From positions 1 to 64,000 of IMG/VR virus record IMGVR_UViG_3300009314_000003: a stretch of DNA of 64,000 bases, one strand, 5' to 3'. A program made the position numbers and the translations under genes. The first letter of the stretch is position 1. Every line of letters starts with the position of its first letter. Positions 6,747 through 15,322 of this stretch are shown in pieces. The notes below the pieces were generated by a model. That model saw nothing but the letters and a program-made list of their open reading frames with translations, ran no database searches and was not told the DNA's origin. This stretch comes from a virus.

Positions 6747-9700
6747 TTATTTGTGGTGGTCCACTGTCAGGAAGGCAGATAGCTGCCCGTCCTGTACAAT
6801 ATCTACCACCCTTACTTTACCAGTTACAACGCTGTGTCCATGGTTGGTCCGCTTTGGGCTCCCAGACACAACTTTGCAGCACCTCACACCTTTGATGTAA
6901 AGCCCAAGCCCAAGTTCGTCAGGCTTAATCTCTACACCCGCTAGGTGCTTGGCGGCCTTGACCTTTTCAATGGTCTTAGCCGCCTTCCTGGCGTTGCTCT
7001 TGTCCCCTGGCACATCTTGCCACAACCCAATCACCTTCATCAGGTGACGGGCTGTGGTTGTTCCATTCTCCTCGAATACAGGAGTCAGAATAACCAGCAC
7101 GGTGCCAGTTAACGTCATTGACCCCTTGAGGATATACGTACCAGGCTCCACAACTGTGGACCGGACTTCGCCAAGGATCTTCTTTTGGTAGAAGATCGCC
7201 TTCTTATAGCTTTTACCGTTCTTAGTACAGCTATATCCGATGATAACCTTCCTACCGACGACCTTGTCCAGGGTTTTACCCCACTCAACCACGGACAGAT
7301 CAAATGCAGCCTTCGCATCCTCATCGTCACGTAGCTTCATGGCGATTTCTCTTGGATCATAGCCGAGATCCTTGGCATGTCCTTTCCAGCCTCCATACAG
7401 CCGGACCCGAGGAGCGGGATGCTCCTCAGGTCTTAGGACTGTATAATCACGGGGCACCCTCCCAAAGCCGCCGTATTCATCGTTGAGACAGTCAACAATG
7501 ATATCAGCAACTCCGGCCGTGAAGACCACGGACGCCTTGGAACCCTTCTTGGACCTCTCAGCAGCCTCGTGTCCTGCGTTCCACAGGATACGAACCGCGT
7601 CCTTGAAGGACTTATGGTCCATGGCCTCACGTAAGTAGGCCCAATGGCAGCGGTTGGTTTCACACACCACCGTGATGGACTCGCCCCGGGTCAAGGATCC
7701 CTCCTTGGTGCTGGTGAGGACCTTGGCAATGGCGACATTGTAGTCCTTCACCATGTCAATGACCTCATCATTGAGGGTCAAGTCAGAGGGACTCCCCAGG
7801 AAGCCGAAGAACGTTCCTGGATTGAACCCGTCCAGAATGGCTTCCAGGTTGTCCTCCTTCAAGGCATCACGGACCTTCAGGACGAGCCTGTTCAAGAAGT
7901 GATCAGGCTCAACATCCCAGTCCGTATTACCCGCACGGATCTCGGCCAGGGCGCTCCTGTGGAACGGACTCTTGCCCGTGAAGAACTTCAGGAGCTCATC
8001 CACAGTGTCCTGTTTCTTCTCGGGGAGTCTTTCGCTCCACTTGTGAGCGGCCACTGCGAACGTAGTGGCCAGGCCAGTGAGCTCGGCTGCACTCTGGACT
8101 GTCAGCCCAAGTCCCTTCAGGAACTTGACTGCATTAGCATCATCCTTCCGCAGAAAGATGTTGTGCTGAAGCAGCGTCAACGCGCCGATGTTCGGTGCAT
8201 TGAGGAAGGCGCTGACAGCATCAGTGGTACCGAACTTGTGCCACTGGCTCCTGGTGCGCTCCTTGGGCTTGAACGCACCCGGCATCCCGTGCCAGTCCTC
8301 GGCCACCAGGTCGAGCTTGACGTGGTGCGGATCATCCTCACCGCAGCGGCACATTGGGTCGAAGTCGAAGTCACTGTTCATGACCTTGGCCACCGTGCTG
8401 TTGGTGAAGATGCTTCCCCGGCACCTCATGGCCGCAGTCAGCTCCGCATCGTGGGCCTTGTCGCCGTTCATGAGGCTATACAGATAATCCTCATCGACGA
8501 TCTTCAGCCGTGCGAAGTTGCCCGCAGACAACATCGGGATCCTGAAGACCCATTCATTCCCGGACCCACCGGGAACAAATGCCACATCGTCAGGTAGCGC
8601 CTCCAGACATGCCAGGTATGCGCCATCAAAGCGATGATTGGCGCACCTGGCCGCATCTGCGTACTGAGCCAGAAGGTGGTTATATATCTTGCGGGCGATC
8701 CAAGGATGCTTCATCAGCGTTTGACCGACATAGCAAGCCTCCTCGCCACCAGCAAGGACAGCCTTAAGGACCGCGTGGTGGACCATGAAGTCCTCCTGGC
8801 GCTCTTCGAGGTCATTCACGACCTCCAGGTAGCCACGAGGTGTCTTATGGGCCCCATGCAGTTCGCCGAGCCTCTCCATGACCATGGGCCAATCGAGATC
8901 CCTGTAATAGTGCTGAACCTCGATGTTGTCCCTGATCTTGAGATCACGGCTCGCCGCATCGGCCATGATGCCAAGGCGTCCATGGTATTTGTAGGTGCGA
9001 CCTACTTCTACCGGGATCTCCTTTCTTCCCTTGAAGATGGAGATCGGCAGGATTAAGTCAACATCCTCACCACGGACACTAGGCAGCAGGCTACCGGCGG
9101 CCAGTAGATCCAGCTCTTCGAACTCGAGCCTGAACTGCTTCTGGCCCCAGGTATTGTAGCCCGACTCACGAGTGAGTGGGATACTCATCCTGCCCTGGCC
9201 ATCAGCGGTGCCGAGCTCTCCCTCAGCTACCACGAGGAACTTGAAGCTCCCCGCGACAATCACCTCGTGAGAGGTGACGGTCGCCTTGCCATAGGCAACC
9301 ATGTCCTGCGGGGAGCTGAAGAACCTGCGGCGACTGGCAACATATTCCGGATCCGTGCAGACCAAGAGGCGTACGGGTGTGTCCGCCGCATTGCCTTTCT
9401 TGGCGCTCAGGATCTGGCCGGCCCATTTCTGAACGGTCTGCTTGATGAGAACAGACTTGTTCAGATTGCTGCTATTAGATCTCAGCAGCTCGGTCAGGTC
9501 CACGAACCTGAAGGCATCCAGGCTGGTTACTCCAGCCACGATATCCGCCTCCAGAAATGTGTTGAAGTTCGGGACCTCGACCGCTAACCTCTCATCCCGA
9601 CGGTTTGTGATGATCTCGCCGTCCGCATCCTTGAGGTAGAGTGGTCTACCTTGCAGATCGACGACAGGGATCTTCACACTGTGGGTATTATTCCACAGAT

Positions 9701-9872
9701 CCCGCCGGGGGGTAACGTCGAAGCGGCCAAAGGTTACCGGGCCTGAATACAGGTTTCCCTTGGCCTTTTCTTCCTTTATTACTTCCTTACCCACGTCGCC
9801 AAAGATATTGCTGACCAGACGGTCAACCATCTTTGAATCCCGGGCTCGGAAGTTTCTACGTTGTTTACGCAT
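6747..9872 (-). CDS. Large protein, candidate divergent two-barrel RNA polymerase (1041 aa)
   Basis: 1041 residues, the largest gene of the minus-strand block, and higher in GC than its neighbours over about 7.5-9.7 kb. Two motifs stand out. Near residue 500, NSDFDFDPM resembles the NADFDGDQM metal-binding motif of RNA polymerase beta' and fits the DxDxD rule of the two-barrel family. About 200 residues earlier (near 296), YKYHGRLGI resembles the beta-subunit GRHGNKG segment. The order (beta-like, then beta'-like) is that of known single-chain two-barrel polymerases such as YonO. The Gly between the Asp residues is replaced by Phe, and no other domain is recognised, so the call is inference. 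It could instead be an unrelated large early or virion protein. Confidence 0.4.
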   Translation of the reverse strand: MRKQRRNFRARDSKMVDRLVSNIFGDVGKEVIKEEKAKGNLYSGPVTFGRFDVTPRRDLWNNTHSVKIPVVDLQGRPLYLKDADGEIITNRRDERLAVEVPNFNTFLEADIVAGVTSLDAFRFVDLTELLRSNSSNLNKSVLIKQTVQKWAGQILSAKKGNAADTPVRLLVCTDPEYVASRRRFFSSPQDMVAYGKATVTSHEVIVAGSFKFLVVAEGELGTADGQGRMSIPLTRESGYNTWGQKQFRLEFEELDLLAAGSLLPSVRGEDVDLILPISIFKGRKEIPVEVGRTYKYHGRLGIMADAASRDLKIRDNIEVQHYYRDLDWPMVMERLGELHGAHKTPRGYLEVVNDLEERQEDFMVHHAVLKAVLAGGEEACYVGQTLMKHPWIARKIYNHLLAQYADAARCANHRFDGAYLACLEALPDDVAFVPGGSGNEWVFRIPMLSAGNFARLKIVDEDYLYSLMNGDKAHDAELTAAMRCRGSIFTNSTVAKVMNSDFDFDPMCRCGEDDPHHVKLDLVAEDWHGMPGAFKPKERTRSQWHKFGTTDAVSAFLNAPNIGALTLLQHNIFLRKDDANAVKFLKGLGLTVQSAAELTGLATTFAVAAHKWSERLPEKKQDTVDELLKFFTGKSPFHRSALAEIRAGNTDWDVEPDHFLNRLVLKVRDALKEDNLEAILDGFNPGTFFGFLGSPSDLTLNDEVIDMVKDYNVAIAKVLTSTKEGSLTRGESITVVCETNRCHWAYLREAMDHKSFKDAVRILWNAGHEAAERSKKGSKASVVFTAGVADIIVDCLNDEYGGFGRVPRDYTVLRPEEHPAPRVRLYGGWKGHAKDLGYDPREIAMKLRDDEDAKAAFDLSVVEWGKTLDKVVGRKVIIGYSCTKNGKSYKKAIFYQKKILGEVRSTVVEPGTYILKGSMTLTGTVLVILTPVFEENGTTTARHLMKVIGLWQDVPGDKSNARKAAKTIEKVKAAKHLAGVEIKPDELGLGLYIKGVRCCKVVSGSPKRTNHGHSVVTGKVRVVDIVQDGQLSAFLTVDHHK

Positions 9873-10116
9873 GATACCTCCTCTATTGTGAAAAGAGCGC
9901 CAAAACTACTGGGCGCCCTCCTCGTTTCAGTCTACACCTCCTACTTATTGCAGCAATCACTGCAAGAGCCGGATGATGTAGAATGTGAACTCCAAGCTCA
10001 CCCACAAGCTCTGGAACACCGCGGTCGGCGCTCCTCCTTGTAGGGACTTGGAAATATATCCGCCCCTATGTATATTTGGGGTGGAGTTTATACGCATAGG
10101 CATATCCTCCATATTG

Positions 10117-10139
10117 AGCCCCTGCCGCAAACAGGGGCT
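10117..10139. other. Intergenic hairpin (8-bp stem)
   Basis: AGCCCCTG (10117-10124) pairs with CAGGGGCT (10132-10139), with a 7-nt loop. It lies just past the stop of the 10146-10424 gene on the minus strand. No U-run is present on the minus side. The rest of 9873-10145 holds a GCGCC/GGCGC hairpin near 9897-9916 and no convincing gene. Confidence 0.5.
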
Positions 10140-10145
10140 TGTTAG

Positions 10146-10424
10146 TTACTTCCTCTCTTCAGGCTCCCCACAATAGAGGCACTCATCATGCGCTCTATCT
10201 TTCCACCTATTGTAGGCACAGTGAGCGAACGGGCTGTCCGGGCACTCCCAGCGGCTCCCAATCACAACCTCCAGTGTTGTAAGATGGATGGATGGTTTCA
10301 CCATTATTGTGGTTTTAGGTGGGTCGTGGTCTTCGATCACCAGCTCCTTGAGTTTGTACTCCAGGCGAGACACTCTGTCTCTAGCTTCCTGGAGCTGGTC
10401 ATACAACCTTTTATGTGTATTCAT
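10146..10424 (-). CDS. Hypothetical protein with N-terminal coiled coil and Cys/His tail (92 aa)
   Basis: The frame extends upstream to 10460, but the ATG at 10422-10424 with AGAGAGG before it is preferred. It lies immediately after the stop of the 10426-10617 gene. Residues 5-28 form a heptad-like coiled coil. The C-terminus has CPDSPFAHC and CLYCG, which could bind zinc. Function unknown. Confidence 0.55.
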   Translation of the reverse strand: MNTHKRLYDQLQEARDRVSRLEYKLKELVIEDHDPPKTTIMVKPSIHLTTLEVVIGSRWECPDSPFAHCAYNRWKDRAHDECLYCGEPEERK

Positions 10425-10425
10425 G

Positions 10426-10617
10426 TTATTCCTCTCTTGGTGTAAACTTCTCCCAGTCAATGGGAGAGTTCATTTTCCCGGTAGAGACCAGGTAATTATA
10501 TAACCTGGCCTCCCGTTCCTTTATGTGGACAGGGTTATCCATAATCCTGTCCTTTTTGCGAAGCTCTCGCCGATCGGTGCTGTACACCAAGCGGGAGTTT
10601 TGCTTTGTTTTATTCAT
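10426..10617 (-). CDS. Small charged protein (63 aa)
   Basis: 63 residues, basic N-terminal half and a short helical C-terminal half. It sits in a run of tightly packed minus-strand genes and ends 2 nt before the next start. No family is recognised. Confidence 0.5.
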   Translation of the reverse strand: MNKTKQNSRLVYSTDRRELRKKDRIMDNPVHIKEREARLYNYLVSTGKMNSPIDWEKFTPREE

Positions 10618-10629
10618 AGCTTCCTCCTT

Positions 10630-10881
10630 CTATGCTTCTACCATTGGCCAGCACGGGTCCTTTCGGACCACTCCCATACTGACCAGGAGAAGGATAGCCT
10701 CCTCCTTTGTTTCTTCATCCGGCGTCCGGAGTATCCTTCTTGCTTCATACTCCGGTATGGTCTCATGACGAGACCCGCCGAAACGTCTTTCCCGAGTGAC
10801 CTGCACCATGGCAGCGAGCCACTGTTGGTCGAGGTCGTCCTTGGGTACGCTAAGTACCCACACGTGTCTACTTTCACTCAT
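10630..10881 (-). CDS. Hypothetical protein (83 aa)
   Basis: 83 residues with a beta-prone N-terminus (HVWVLSVPKDDL) and a helical C-terminal half. An overlapping frame (10638-10877) was rejected because its composition is implausible. The start has GGAGGTAACC upstream. No family is recognised. Confidence 0.55.
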   Translation of the reverse strand: MSESRHVWVLSVPKDDLDQQWLAAMVQVTRERRFGGSRHETIPEYEARRILRTPDEETKEEAILLLVSMGVVRKDPCWPMVEA

Positions 10882-10893
10882 GGGGTTACCTCC

Positions 10894-11112
10894 TTATTTA
10901 AAGAACTCAAGCTGTTTAGGTATTGAGCTCCTGTTATATGACTTAGCAAGATTCCAGGCCTTGCCCGGACGATATCTTGCCAAGTCTATGACTCTAAGAG
11001 CCGCGCCCCGCTCCAGCTTGTAGCTGTAGCGAGGTCCATTCCCCTTCCAGAAATGGACCAGCACGGCCCAGCCACCCGGATTAGTCCAGGTGACCATTAT
11101 TCCACTACTCAC
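10894..11112 (-). CDS. Small aromatic-rich protein, start uncertain (up to 72 aa)
   Basis: 72 residues from a GTG at 11110-11112. An internal ATG (MVTWTNPGGWAVLVHF) is also possible. The same frame stays open upstream to about 11218 without an ATG, encoding a threonine- and alanine-rich stretch, so a longer form with a rare start cannot be excluded. Function unknown. Confidence 0.45.
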   Translation of the reverse strand: MSSGIMVTWTNPGGWAVLVHFWKGNGPRYSYKLERGAALRVIDLARYRPGKAWNLAKSYNRSSIPKQLEFFK

Positions 11113-11226
11113 GACAGCAGCTGCAGTAGCTGCAATAGCAGCTGAGTCACAAGTAGGCTGGCGAACCAGGATTGGCTCACCAGTATGACTCCCTGTCGCA
11201 ATTTGTAAGATTCCTCCCGCCTTCGT

Positions 11227-11886
11227 TTACCTCCTTTCTAGTGCCTTATCCAAACCCTCAAAGGGCCTGAATGTGGCAGCTGTGACCACTGGCTGCTCAA
11301 AGGCCCTATAGTTCTTCAGGACCTGCCTGGCCTTGAAGAACTTGCTCTTGGCCGACCGAAGAGCCTTTCGCTCCCCTGTGGTGGCCGTAAGCAGGAATTG
11401 ATAGGACGTCTCCATAGCTGTCCTCAGTTCCTGCTGAGCAGCGTTGGCCTGGGCTCCACACACACCAACCAGGGCACACATGGCGTCCCAGTCTTCGGCC
11501 GCGTGGCTGAGTCCCTTGAGCTCTTCCTGGAGCCCTAGAGCCTCTTCCCAGTCCCGCCTGGCCCTGGAGCTAAGGCTCTTAGCTTCCTCCAGTTGGCCAA
11601 GCAAGGACTCCATTTGATAACTGGCCTTGATGGCCGCCCTCCTTTCCTGAAGGGCCTCTTCGGCGCAGACCATGATGGCCTTTGCCGCCTTTTTGTCGGA
11701 CTTAAGAGATTCCTCCCTTAAGTCCTTTCTTACTCCAGCCTTGACCTCCATGGCCGCCTTCTTGGCAGCCCACTTGGCCTCAGCCTTCCGGGACTGGGCC
11801 TGTTGCTCAGCCCGGACTTGTGTTTCCCGTGCTTCTTTCACCAGGGCACGGGCTCCCTGGATATTTAGAGTTGCATTCATGACCAT
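11227..11886 (-). CDS. Ala-rich coiled-coil protein (219 aa)
   Basis: 219 residues, about one fifth alanine with many Lys/Glu/Arg, predicted almost entirely as long helices and coiled coil. The start has GGAGG 7 nt upstream. Such proteins are often structural or scaffold-like, but position in the minus-strand block separates it from virion genes. No family is recognised. Confidence 0.6.
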   Translation of the reverse strand: MVMNATLNIQGARALVKEARETQVRAEQQAQSRKAEAKWAAKKAAMEVKAGVRKDLREESLKSDKKAAKAIMVCAEEALQERRAAIKASYQMESLLGQLEEAKSLSSRARRDWEEALGLQEELKGLSHAAEDWDAMCALVGVCGAQANAAQQELRTAMETSYQFLLTATTGERKALRSAKSKFFKARQVLKNYRAFEQPVVTAATFRPFEGLDKALERR

Positions 11887-12205
11887 GACGCAGCCTCCTT
11901 CTTATATTATGGACGCTCTTTATTGAGTGAGCCCCGACTCAGGCAGCATCCTTGTTCCTGCATCGGGGCTTTTGTGTTTTCACCCCCTTCCCCTTGTTGT
12001 GTGGGGAAAAGGGGGGCTTATCTCTCTGATGAGGCTTTCCTCATCATAGGACCTCGGCGAAGAATCGAACTTCACTACAACCATTCGAGGTCTCGAGGGC
12101 TCTGCTTCCCTCAATGGCTCACCACTTTAATCCTCAACTGGTCGCTTTGCCAGCCGTATTGGATAACCCAGGTGACGGGTTGTCTTTCCTAGGACTCTGG
12201 CCTGG
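11887..12205. other. Hairpin-rich non-coding region
   Basis: No gene is seen. Successive stem-loops lie at about 11937-11971 (GCCCCGA/TCGGGGC, followed on the plus strand by TTTTGTGTTTT), 11981-12016 (CCCCCTTCCCC/GGGGAAAAGGGGG) and 12027-12046 (TGATGAGG/CCTCATCA). GACCTCG/CGAGGTC (within about 12050-12092) encloses GAAGTTCGATTCTTC on the minus strand, a T-arm-like hairpin. CCATT-GAGG/CCTCAATGG (12081-12117) overlaps it. A complete tRNA cannot be folded. A structured non-coding RNA or tandem terminators are possible. Confidence 0.5.
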
Positions 12206-12625
12206 CTAGTGTGCCAGGACCAAAACCATTATAGCCACCGCTACAGCGGCGCCTATAATGACTTTGGTGGAAGTCCCTGTCCTAGCAGCAGGGACTTCCT
12301 TTTCCCAGGATCCTGGGGCCACTATGCCAATACCCCTCGTGGCATTGACTCTGGCCCTGAGCTTGGCCTTGTGCTGGACCAAGATCATTGACCTCGACTG
12401 GGCTGAGGCCTGGAAGTACACTATTTCTGCCGAGGGGGTAGTGTACTTTTTCACCCACGGGTTATATTCCGTGGGCACCCCCAGCACGACAGTGTATGTA
12501 TATACACCATCGTGCTTAAGGTCGTCCCACACTACGCTGGTGTAGCGAAGCGTGGTGACTTCCTGGGCCACCAAGAAGGCGGCCATGAAGGTGGCCATGA
12601 AGGTGGCCATAAGAGTTGCTTTCAT
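12206..12625 (-). CDS. Exported or membrane-anchored protein (139 aa)
   Basis: 139 residues. The N-terminus (MKATLMATFMATFMAAFLVA) looks like a signal peptide and is encoded by 12-nt tandem repeats around 12571-12610. The middle is beta-rich, and the C-terminal 20 residues (KVIIGAAVAVAIMVLVLAH) form a membrane helix. The arrangement suggests a protein exposed in the periplasm or at the cell surface and held by a tail anchor. Superinfection exclusion or lysis control are possible, but unproven. Confidence 0.6.
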   Translation of the reverse strand: MKATLMATFMATFMAAFLVAQEVTTLRYTSVVWDDLKHDGVYTYTVVLGVPTEYNPWVKKYTTPSAEIVYFQASAQSRSMILVQHKAKLRARVNATRGIGIVAPGSWEKEVPAARTGTSTKVIIGAAVAVAIMVLVLAH

Positions 12626-12855
12626 AACAACTCCTTTCCTTTCTTAATCATGATGCCTCACTATCTTTTCAATGGCCCGTAAGGCTTGGGGCCTTTATTT
12701 ACTCGGATCACTCCGAGACTAGTGCAACGTAGTTGTTGCCTTGTACTCTTCTTACTTGCTATTCCTTCCTTCCTATGTACAGAAATGAAGGGTACAATTG
12801 AGCTCAGCCAGGTCTCGAAACCTGTTACCCTTTCGCAGGCACTGAGCGGTCCAGA

Positions 12856-13044
12856 TTACTTATTCTTATTAAACAAGTAATCTTCGATATTCTGAGCTGA
12901 TCTACGATACATCTTAGCAAGGTATATATAACCCTCTATTTTGCGAGGATCACATGATTTGCAGCGATGTTCTAATTCATCTGCTTTCTTTCTAGAAGAA
13001 GATGCATCTTTTCGCAGTTCAGCATCATTTAATACTTCTGGCAT
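12856..13044 (-). CDS. Small helical protein with CKSC motif (62 aa)
   Basis: 62 residues, charged and helical, with two cysteines in RCKSCDP. It is the first minus-strand gene next to the divergent junction, so its promoter should lie in 13045-13486. Upstream of its end, 12780-12835 holds an inverted repeat (AGGGTA/TACCCT) enclosing CAGGT/ACCTG. No family is recognised. Confidence 0.45.
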   Translation of the reverse strand: MPEVLNDAELRKDASSSRKKADELEHRCKSCDPRKIEGYIYLAKMYRRSAQNIEDYLFNKNK

Positions 13045-13486
13045 ATAGCCTCCATATTAAGAGTTAAAGGGAAGGTATTTTCCAAGCCCCCTTCCCATAG
13101 GGCTTATGTAGAGGGGTCGGGCATGGAACCCAAACTCTCCTTTGATACAATATAGTATCTTTACCACACCCACCGTACACCTAAAATTTCTCCCCCAGCA
13201 ATAGCGTCCCTTCCCTCCCCCAGCAATAGCGTCCCTTCCCCCCCCCAACGCCCAGCCTAGTTCCTACCAACACGCCAACCTAGTTCCATATATATATACA
13301 ACAGGGGCCCTACCCCTCCCTGGTAATAGCGTCCAGATGACATATCTAAAATAACAGGGGAAGAAAAGGGCTAGGCCCCAAAGAAAGGGTTAGGTTTGCG
13401 CCTAATAAATGCTTAAATTAGGAGGTCTCCCCCTCCCCCCCCTCTGTGTATGTGTGTTAAGTCCACCATCACCACATTACCAAGAA
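13045..13486. other. Divergent intergenic region with tandem repeat
   Basis: No gene is supported. An exact 25-bp unit is tandemly repeated at 13190-13214 and 13215-13239, and part of it (AATAGCGTCC) recurs near 13325. CCTAGTTCC occurs twice near 13255-13286. The region is strongly pyrimidine-rich on the plus strand. It separates the minus-strand block from the plus-strand genes and should contain divergent promoters or a replication-related region. Confidence 0.6.
13388..13404 (+). promoter_or_regulatory. 17-nt promoter-like repeat, copy 1
   Basis: GGTTAGGTTTGCGCCTA occurs here and at 15323-15339 in the same orientation. Both copies are preceded by a purine run (AAGAAA/GAAGAAAA) and followed about 10-13 nt later by TAAATTA. 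The conserved pair with AT-rich downstream element fits a phage-specific promoter. This copy lies about 80 nt upstream of the tRNA. Confidence 0.55.
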
Positions 13487-13562
13487 GCTGATGTAGCTCA
13501 ACTGGTAGAGCAGTTGATTTGTAATCAGCGGGTCGGGGGTTCGATTCCTCCCATCGGCTCCA
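13487..13562 (+). tRNA. tRNA-Thr (anticodon UGU)
   Basis: A full 76-nt cloverleaf. Acceptor GCTGATG/CATCGGC has one G-U pair. The D-arm contains AGCTCAACTGGTAGAGC. The anticodon stem GTTGA/TCAGC carries the loop TTTGTAA (anticodon TGT). The T-arm is GGGGGTTCGATTCCTCC, and CCA is encoded at the 3' end. It would read ACA codons. A CTTGCC/GGCAAG hairpin follows. Confidence 0.95.
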
Positions 13563-13819
13563 CCACCCGAAGGCTTGCCCACCCCCTGGCAAGGCGAGGT
13601 AAGTCCCGGGAACCCCGGCAGGTTACGATCTGTCGGAAAGCTTTCAAATGCGGGAGAATCATATATATCTGGGCCCTAGCTATGTTAGCAGCCCTAATTG
13701 AGTTATTAAAAGAGAGAAAGAGAGAAGGAGTAAATAGCAGATGAATAGGATAAATGCTTGTGGAGTTAATTAAGAGATATGACAATATGAAAGGAGATAA
13801 TGCCCCTCGGTCGGGTGGG

Positions 13820-14492
13820 ATGACAGATGAGAGCATCTGGCTTACCTCCGACCATCATTAACTTCCGCCATAAGAATGTCCTGAAGTATACCCGACCCGA
13901 ACTGGTGGAGGATCCGGAGAATATTACCAGGGAGGAGATGACCGCCGCTGAGAAGATGATGATTGAGCGCTGGAACTCTGTCGTGGGCCCTGAGGACCTT
14001 GTCTACTACCTGGGGGACTTTACCCTTAACCGCGGCCCCTCCCTCTGTAAATATATCCTGGAGAAGTTACACGGGGCCAGGGTTATCCTTCTCAAAGGGA
14101 ATCACGATAGGAAGACTAAGGCCATGGAGGCCGCCGGCTTCGCGGAGGTGCATAGCCGTCTCTTCCTCAATCAACAGAATGAGGGAGGGCCAACCTGGCA
14201 TACCACCGAACCGATTCAGGAGACTACCTTCCTGGAGCTGCATCACTATCCAGCTACAGTTACCAACAAATTCCCGGCCGCCGTTGGTCATGCCCACAAT
14301 ACCTGGAAACTAAAGGGGCCGGGGACTAAGATGTTACAGTGGGACCGCCAGCAGAAGGAGAATTCCCCCAGTATCATACTTAAGCACCCCCTGATAAATG
14401 TTTCTGTGGAGAATTGGAACTACACTCCCCTGGCCCTCTCCCATGTCATAGCATTGTTAGATGACCCTCCTCCTCCTCCGCTCCTTATATAA
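13820..14492 (+). pseudogene. Metallophosphatase with +1 frame disruption in the first catalytic motif
   Basis: The ATG at 13820 encodes MTDESIWLTSDHH and then meets TAA at 13859-13861. The adjacent frame resumes at once with NFRHKNV and runs to 14492. Together they make a calcineurin-like phosphoesterase: SDHH...HKN, YYLGDF, LKGNHD, HHYP and GHAH, with the usual length. Removing the 4 nt TAAC restores an exact DHHFRHKN reading; a +1 shift at CAT-TAA-C also restores it with one extra residue. A 7-codon ORF (13800-13823) with a strong AAGGAG overlaps the start. This is a decayed gene, a sequence error or programmed frameshifting. Without the N-terminus the enzyme lacks its first metal ligands. 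Confidence 0.7.
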
Positions 14493-14602
14493 TAGAGGGG
14501 CCTGGGGCAATAATTCAGGGGCCAGATAATAATCCAGAGAGGCGGACAGAGAGTCAGAGGTAGACAAGAAGTCAGGGGCCGAGCTTGTTTAGCAGGGTAT
14601 AT

Positions 14603-14612
14603 GACATAACTA
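14603..14612 (+). promoter_or_regulatory. GACATAACTA element, copy 1
   Basis: The decamer GACATAACTA occurs here, 38 nt before the ATG at 14651, and at three other intergenic sites (44281, 53939, 62262), always on the plus strand before a gene. Repetition only in gaps suggests a phage promoter core or regulator site. Confidence 0.5.
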
Positions 14613-14650
14613 AGGTGACTAAGAAGGGATAAACCCCTAGCCCCCCTGAG

Positions 14651-14866
14651 ATGAAGATGAAGAAGAAGATAACTAAAATTATGAGAGCAGCCACAGTGGT
14701 GGTGGTACTGCTATCCCTCTGTATAGGATGTGCAACCGGGTGGTTCGTCTTCGACTCGGGAAATAAAGGAACCGTGTATTGGAATAGGCAGGAGGAAAAG
14801 AAGAAGAAGGGATATATTTGGATGGATGAATTTTATGAGGAAGAGATGGAGAAAGATGACGGATAA
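14651..14866 (+). CDS. Small membrane protein or lipoprotein (71 aa)
   Basis: 71 residues with a basic N-terminus, a hydrophobic helix (residues 14-29) ending in LCIGCATGW, which could be a lipobox, and a charged C-terminal segment ending EEEMEKDDG. It overlaps the start of the next gene by 11 nt. With that gene it looks like part of a lysis or membrane module, though no spanin signature is certain. Confidence 0.55.
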   Translation: MKMKKKITKIMRAATVVVVLLSLCIGCATGWFVFDSGNKGTVYWNRQEEKKKKGYIWMDEFYEEEMEKDDG

Positions 14867-15119
14867 GGGTATACAAAGATCAATACCTCGCCGGGCGGAT
14901 GGCAAAATCAAGGTGTCAGAGTATAGAGAGGTTATGTGGTACGCAACCCAGGATAATAATGAGAGACTGGATAAGATTGAGGAGCACCTGAAGGAACTGA
15001 ATGGGGATGTGGCGAGGAACTCCCACTTTCGGGTGAAATTTAACTTTCTCGGTAAGATCGGTTCAGCACTAGCTGGCCTCGTAGCCCTTGGCATCGGTAT
15101 TTGGAAATTATTTAAGTAG
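14856..15119 (+). CDS. Tail-anchored coiled-coil protein, holin/XhlA-like (87 aa)
   Basis: The frame is open back to 14730, but the ATG at 14856 overlaps the previous stop and gives a sensible 87-residue protein. Residues about 25-50 (NNERLDKIEEHLKELNGDVA) form a coiled coil, and the C-terminus (GSALAGLVALGIGIWKLF) is a membrane anchor. This coiled-coil-plus-tail-anchor form is seen in XhlA-type phage lysis accessory proteins. The assignment rests on architecture only. Confidence 0.5.
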   Translation: MTDKGIQRSIPRRADGKIKVSEYREVMWYATQDNNERLDKIEEHLKELNGDVARNSHFRVKFNFLGKIGSALAGLVALGIGIWKLFK

Positions 15120-15322
15120 GAGAGTAGTGGAGAAAAGATTCCTAAGTCCCTTCCCCTCTCCCAACATATTATACGGTGGGTGTCCTCCAACACAACGCAG
15201 GGTGCGGGCGGTCTTTCCCCTCCTTTCACCGTCCCTCCCTGCACCCTCCAAAACATACAACCCTCCCCCCACCCGAGGGGTTTTGGTGCTTGGTAACTAA
15301 TAATAAATAAAAGTGAAGAAAA

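Noticed and set aside
7644-8597. 317-codon plus-strand ORF opposite the large minus-strand gene
   Set aside because: It is the antisense shadow of a gene with biased codon use. No ribosome site or protein family, and all neighbouring genes are on the minus strand.
12021-12050. Hammerhead ribozyme (CTGATGAG present)
   Set aside because: The sequence simply forms a perfect 8-bp hairpin. The required GAAA and cleavage-site parts are absent.
12040-12095. Second tRNA on the minus strand
   Set aside because: A T-arm-like hairpin and a 7-bp stem exist, but the enclosed sequence is too short for D and anticodon arms.
13409-13744. 111-codon ORF over the tRNA
   Set aside because: It reads through tRNA-Thr and low-complexity sequence, so it is not a gene.
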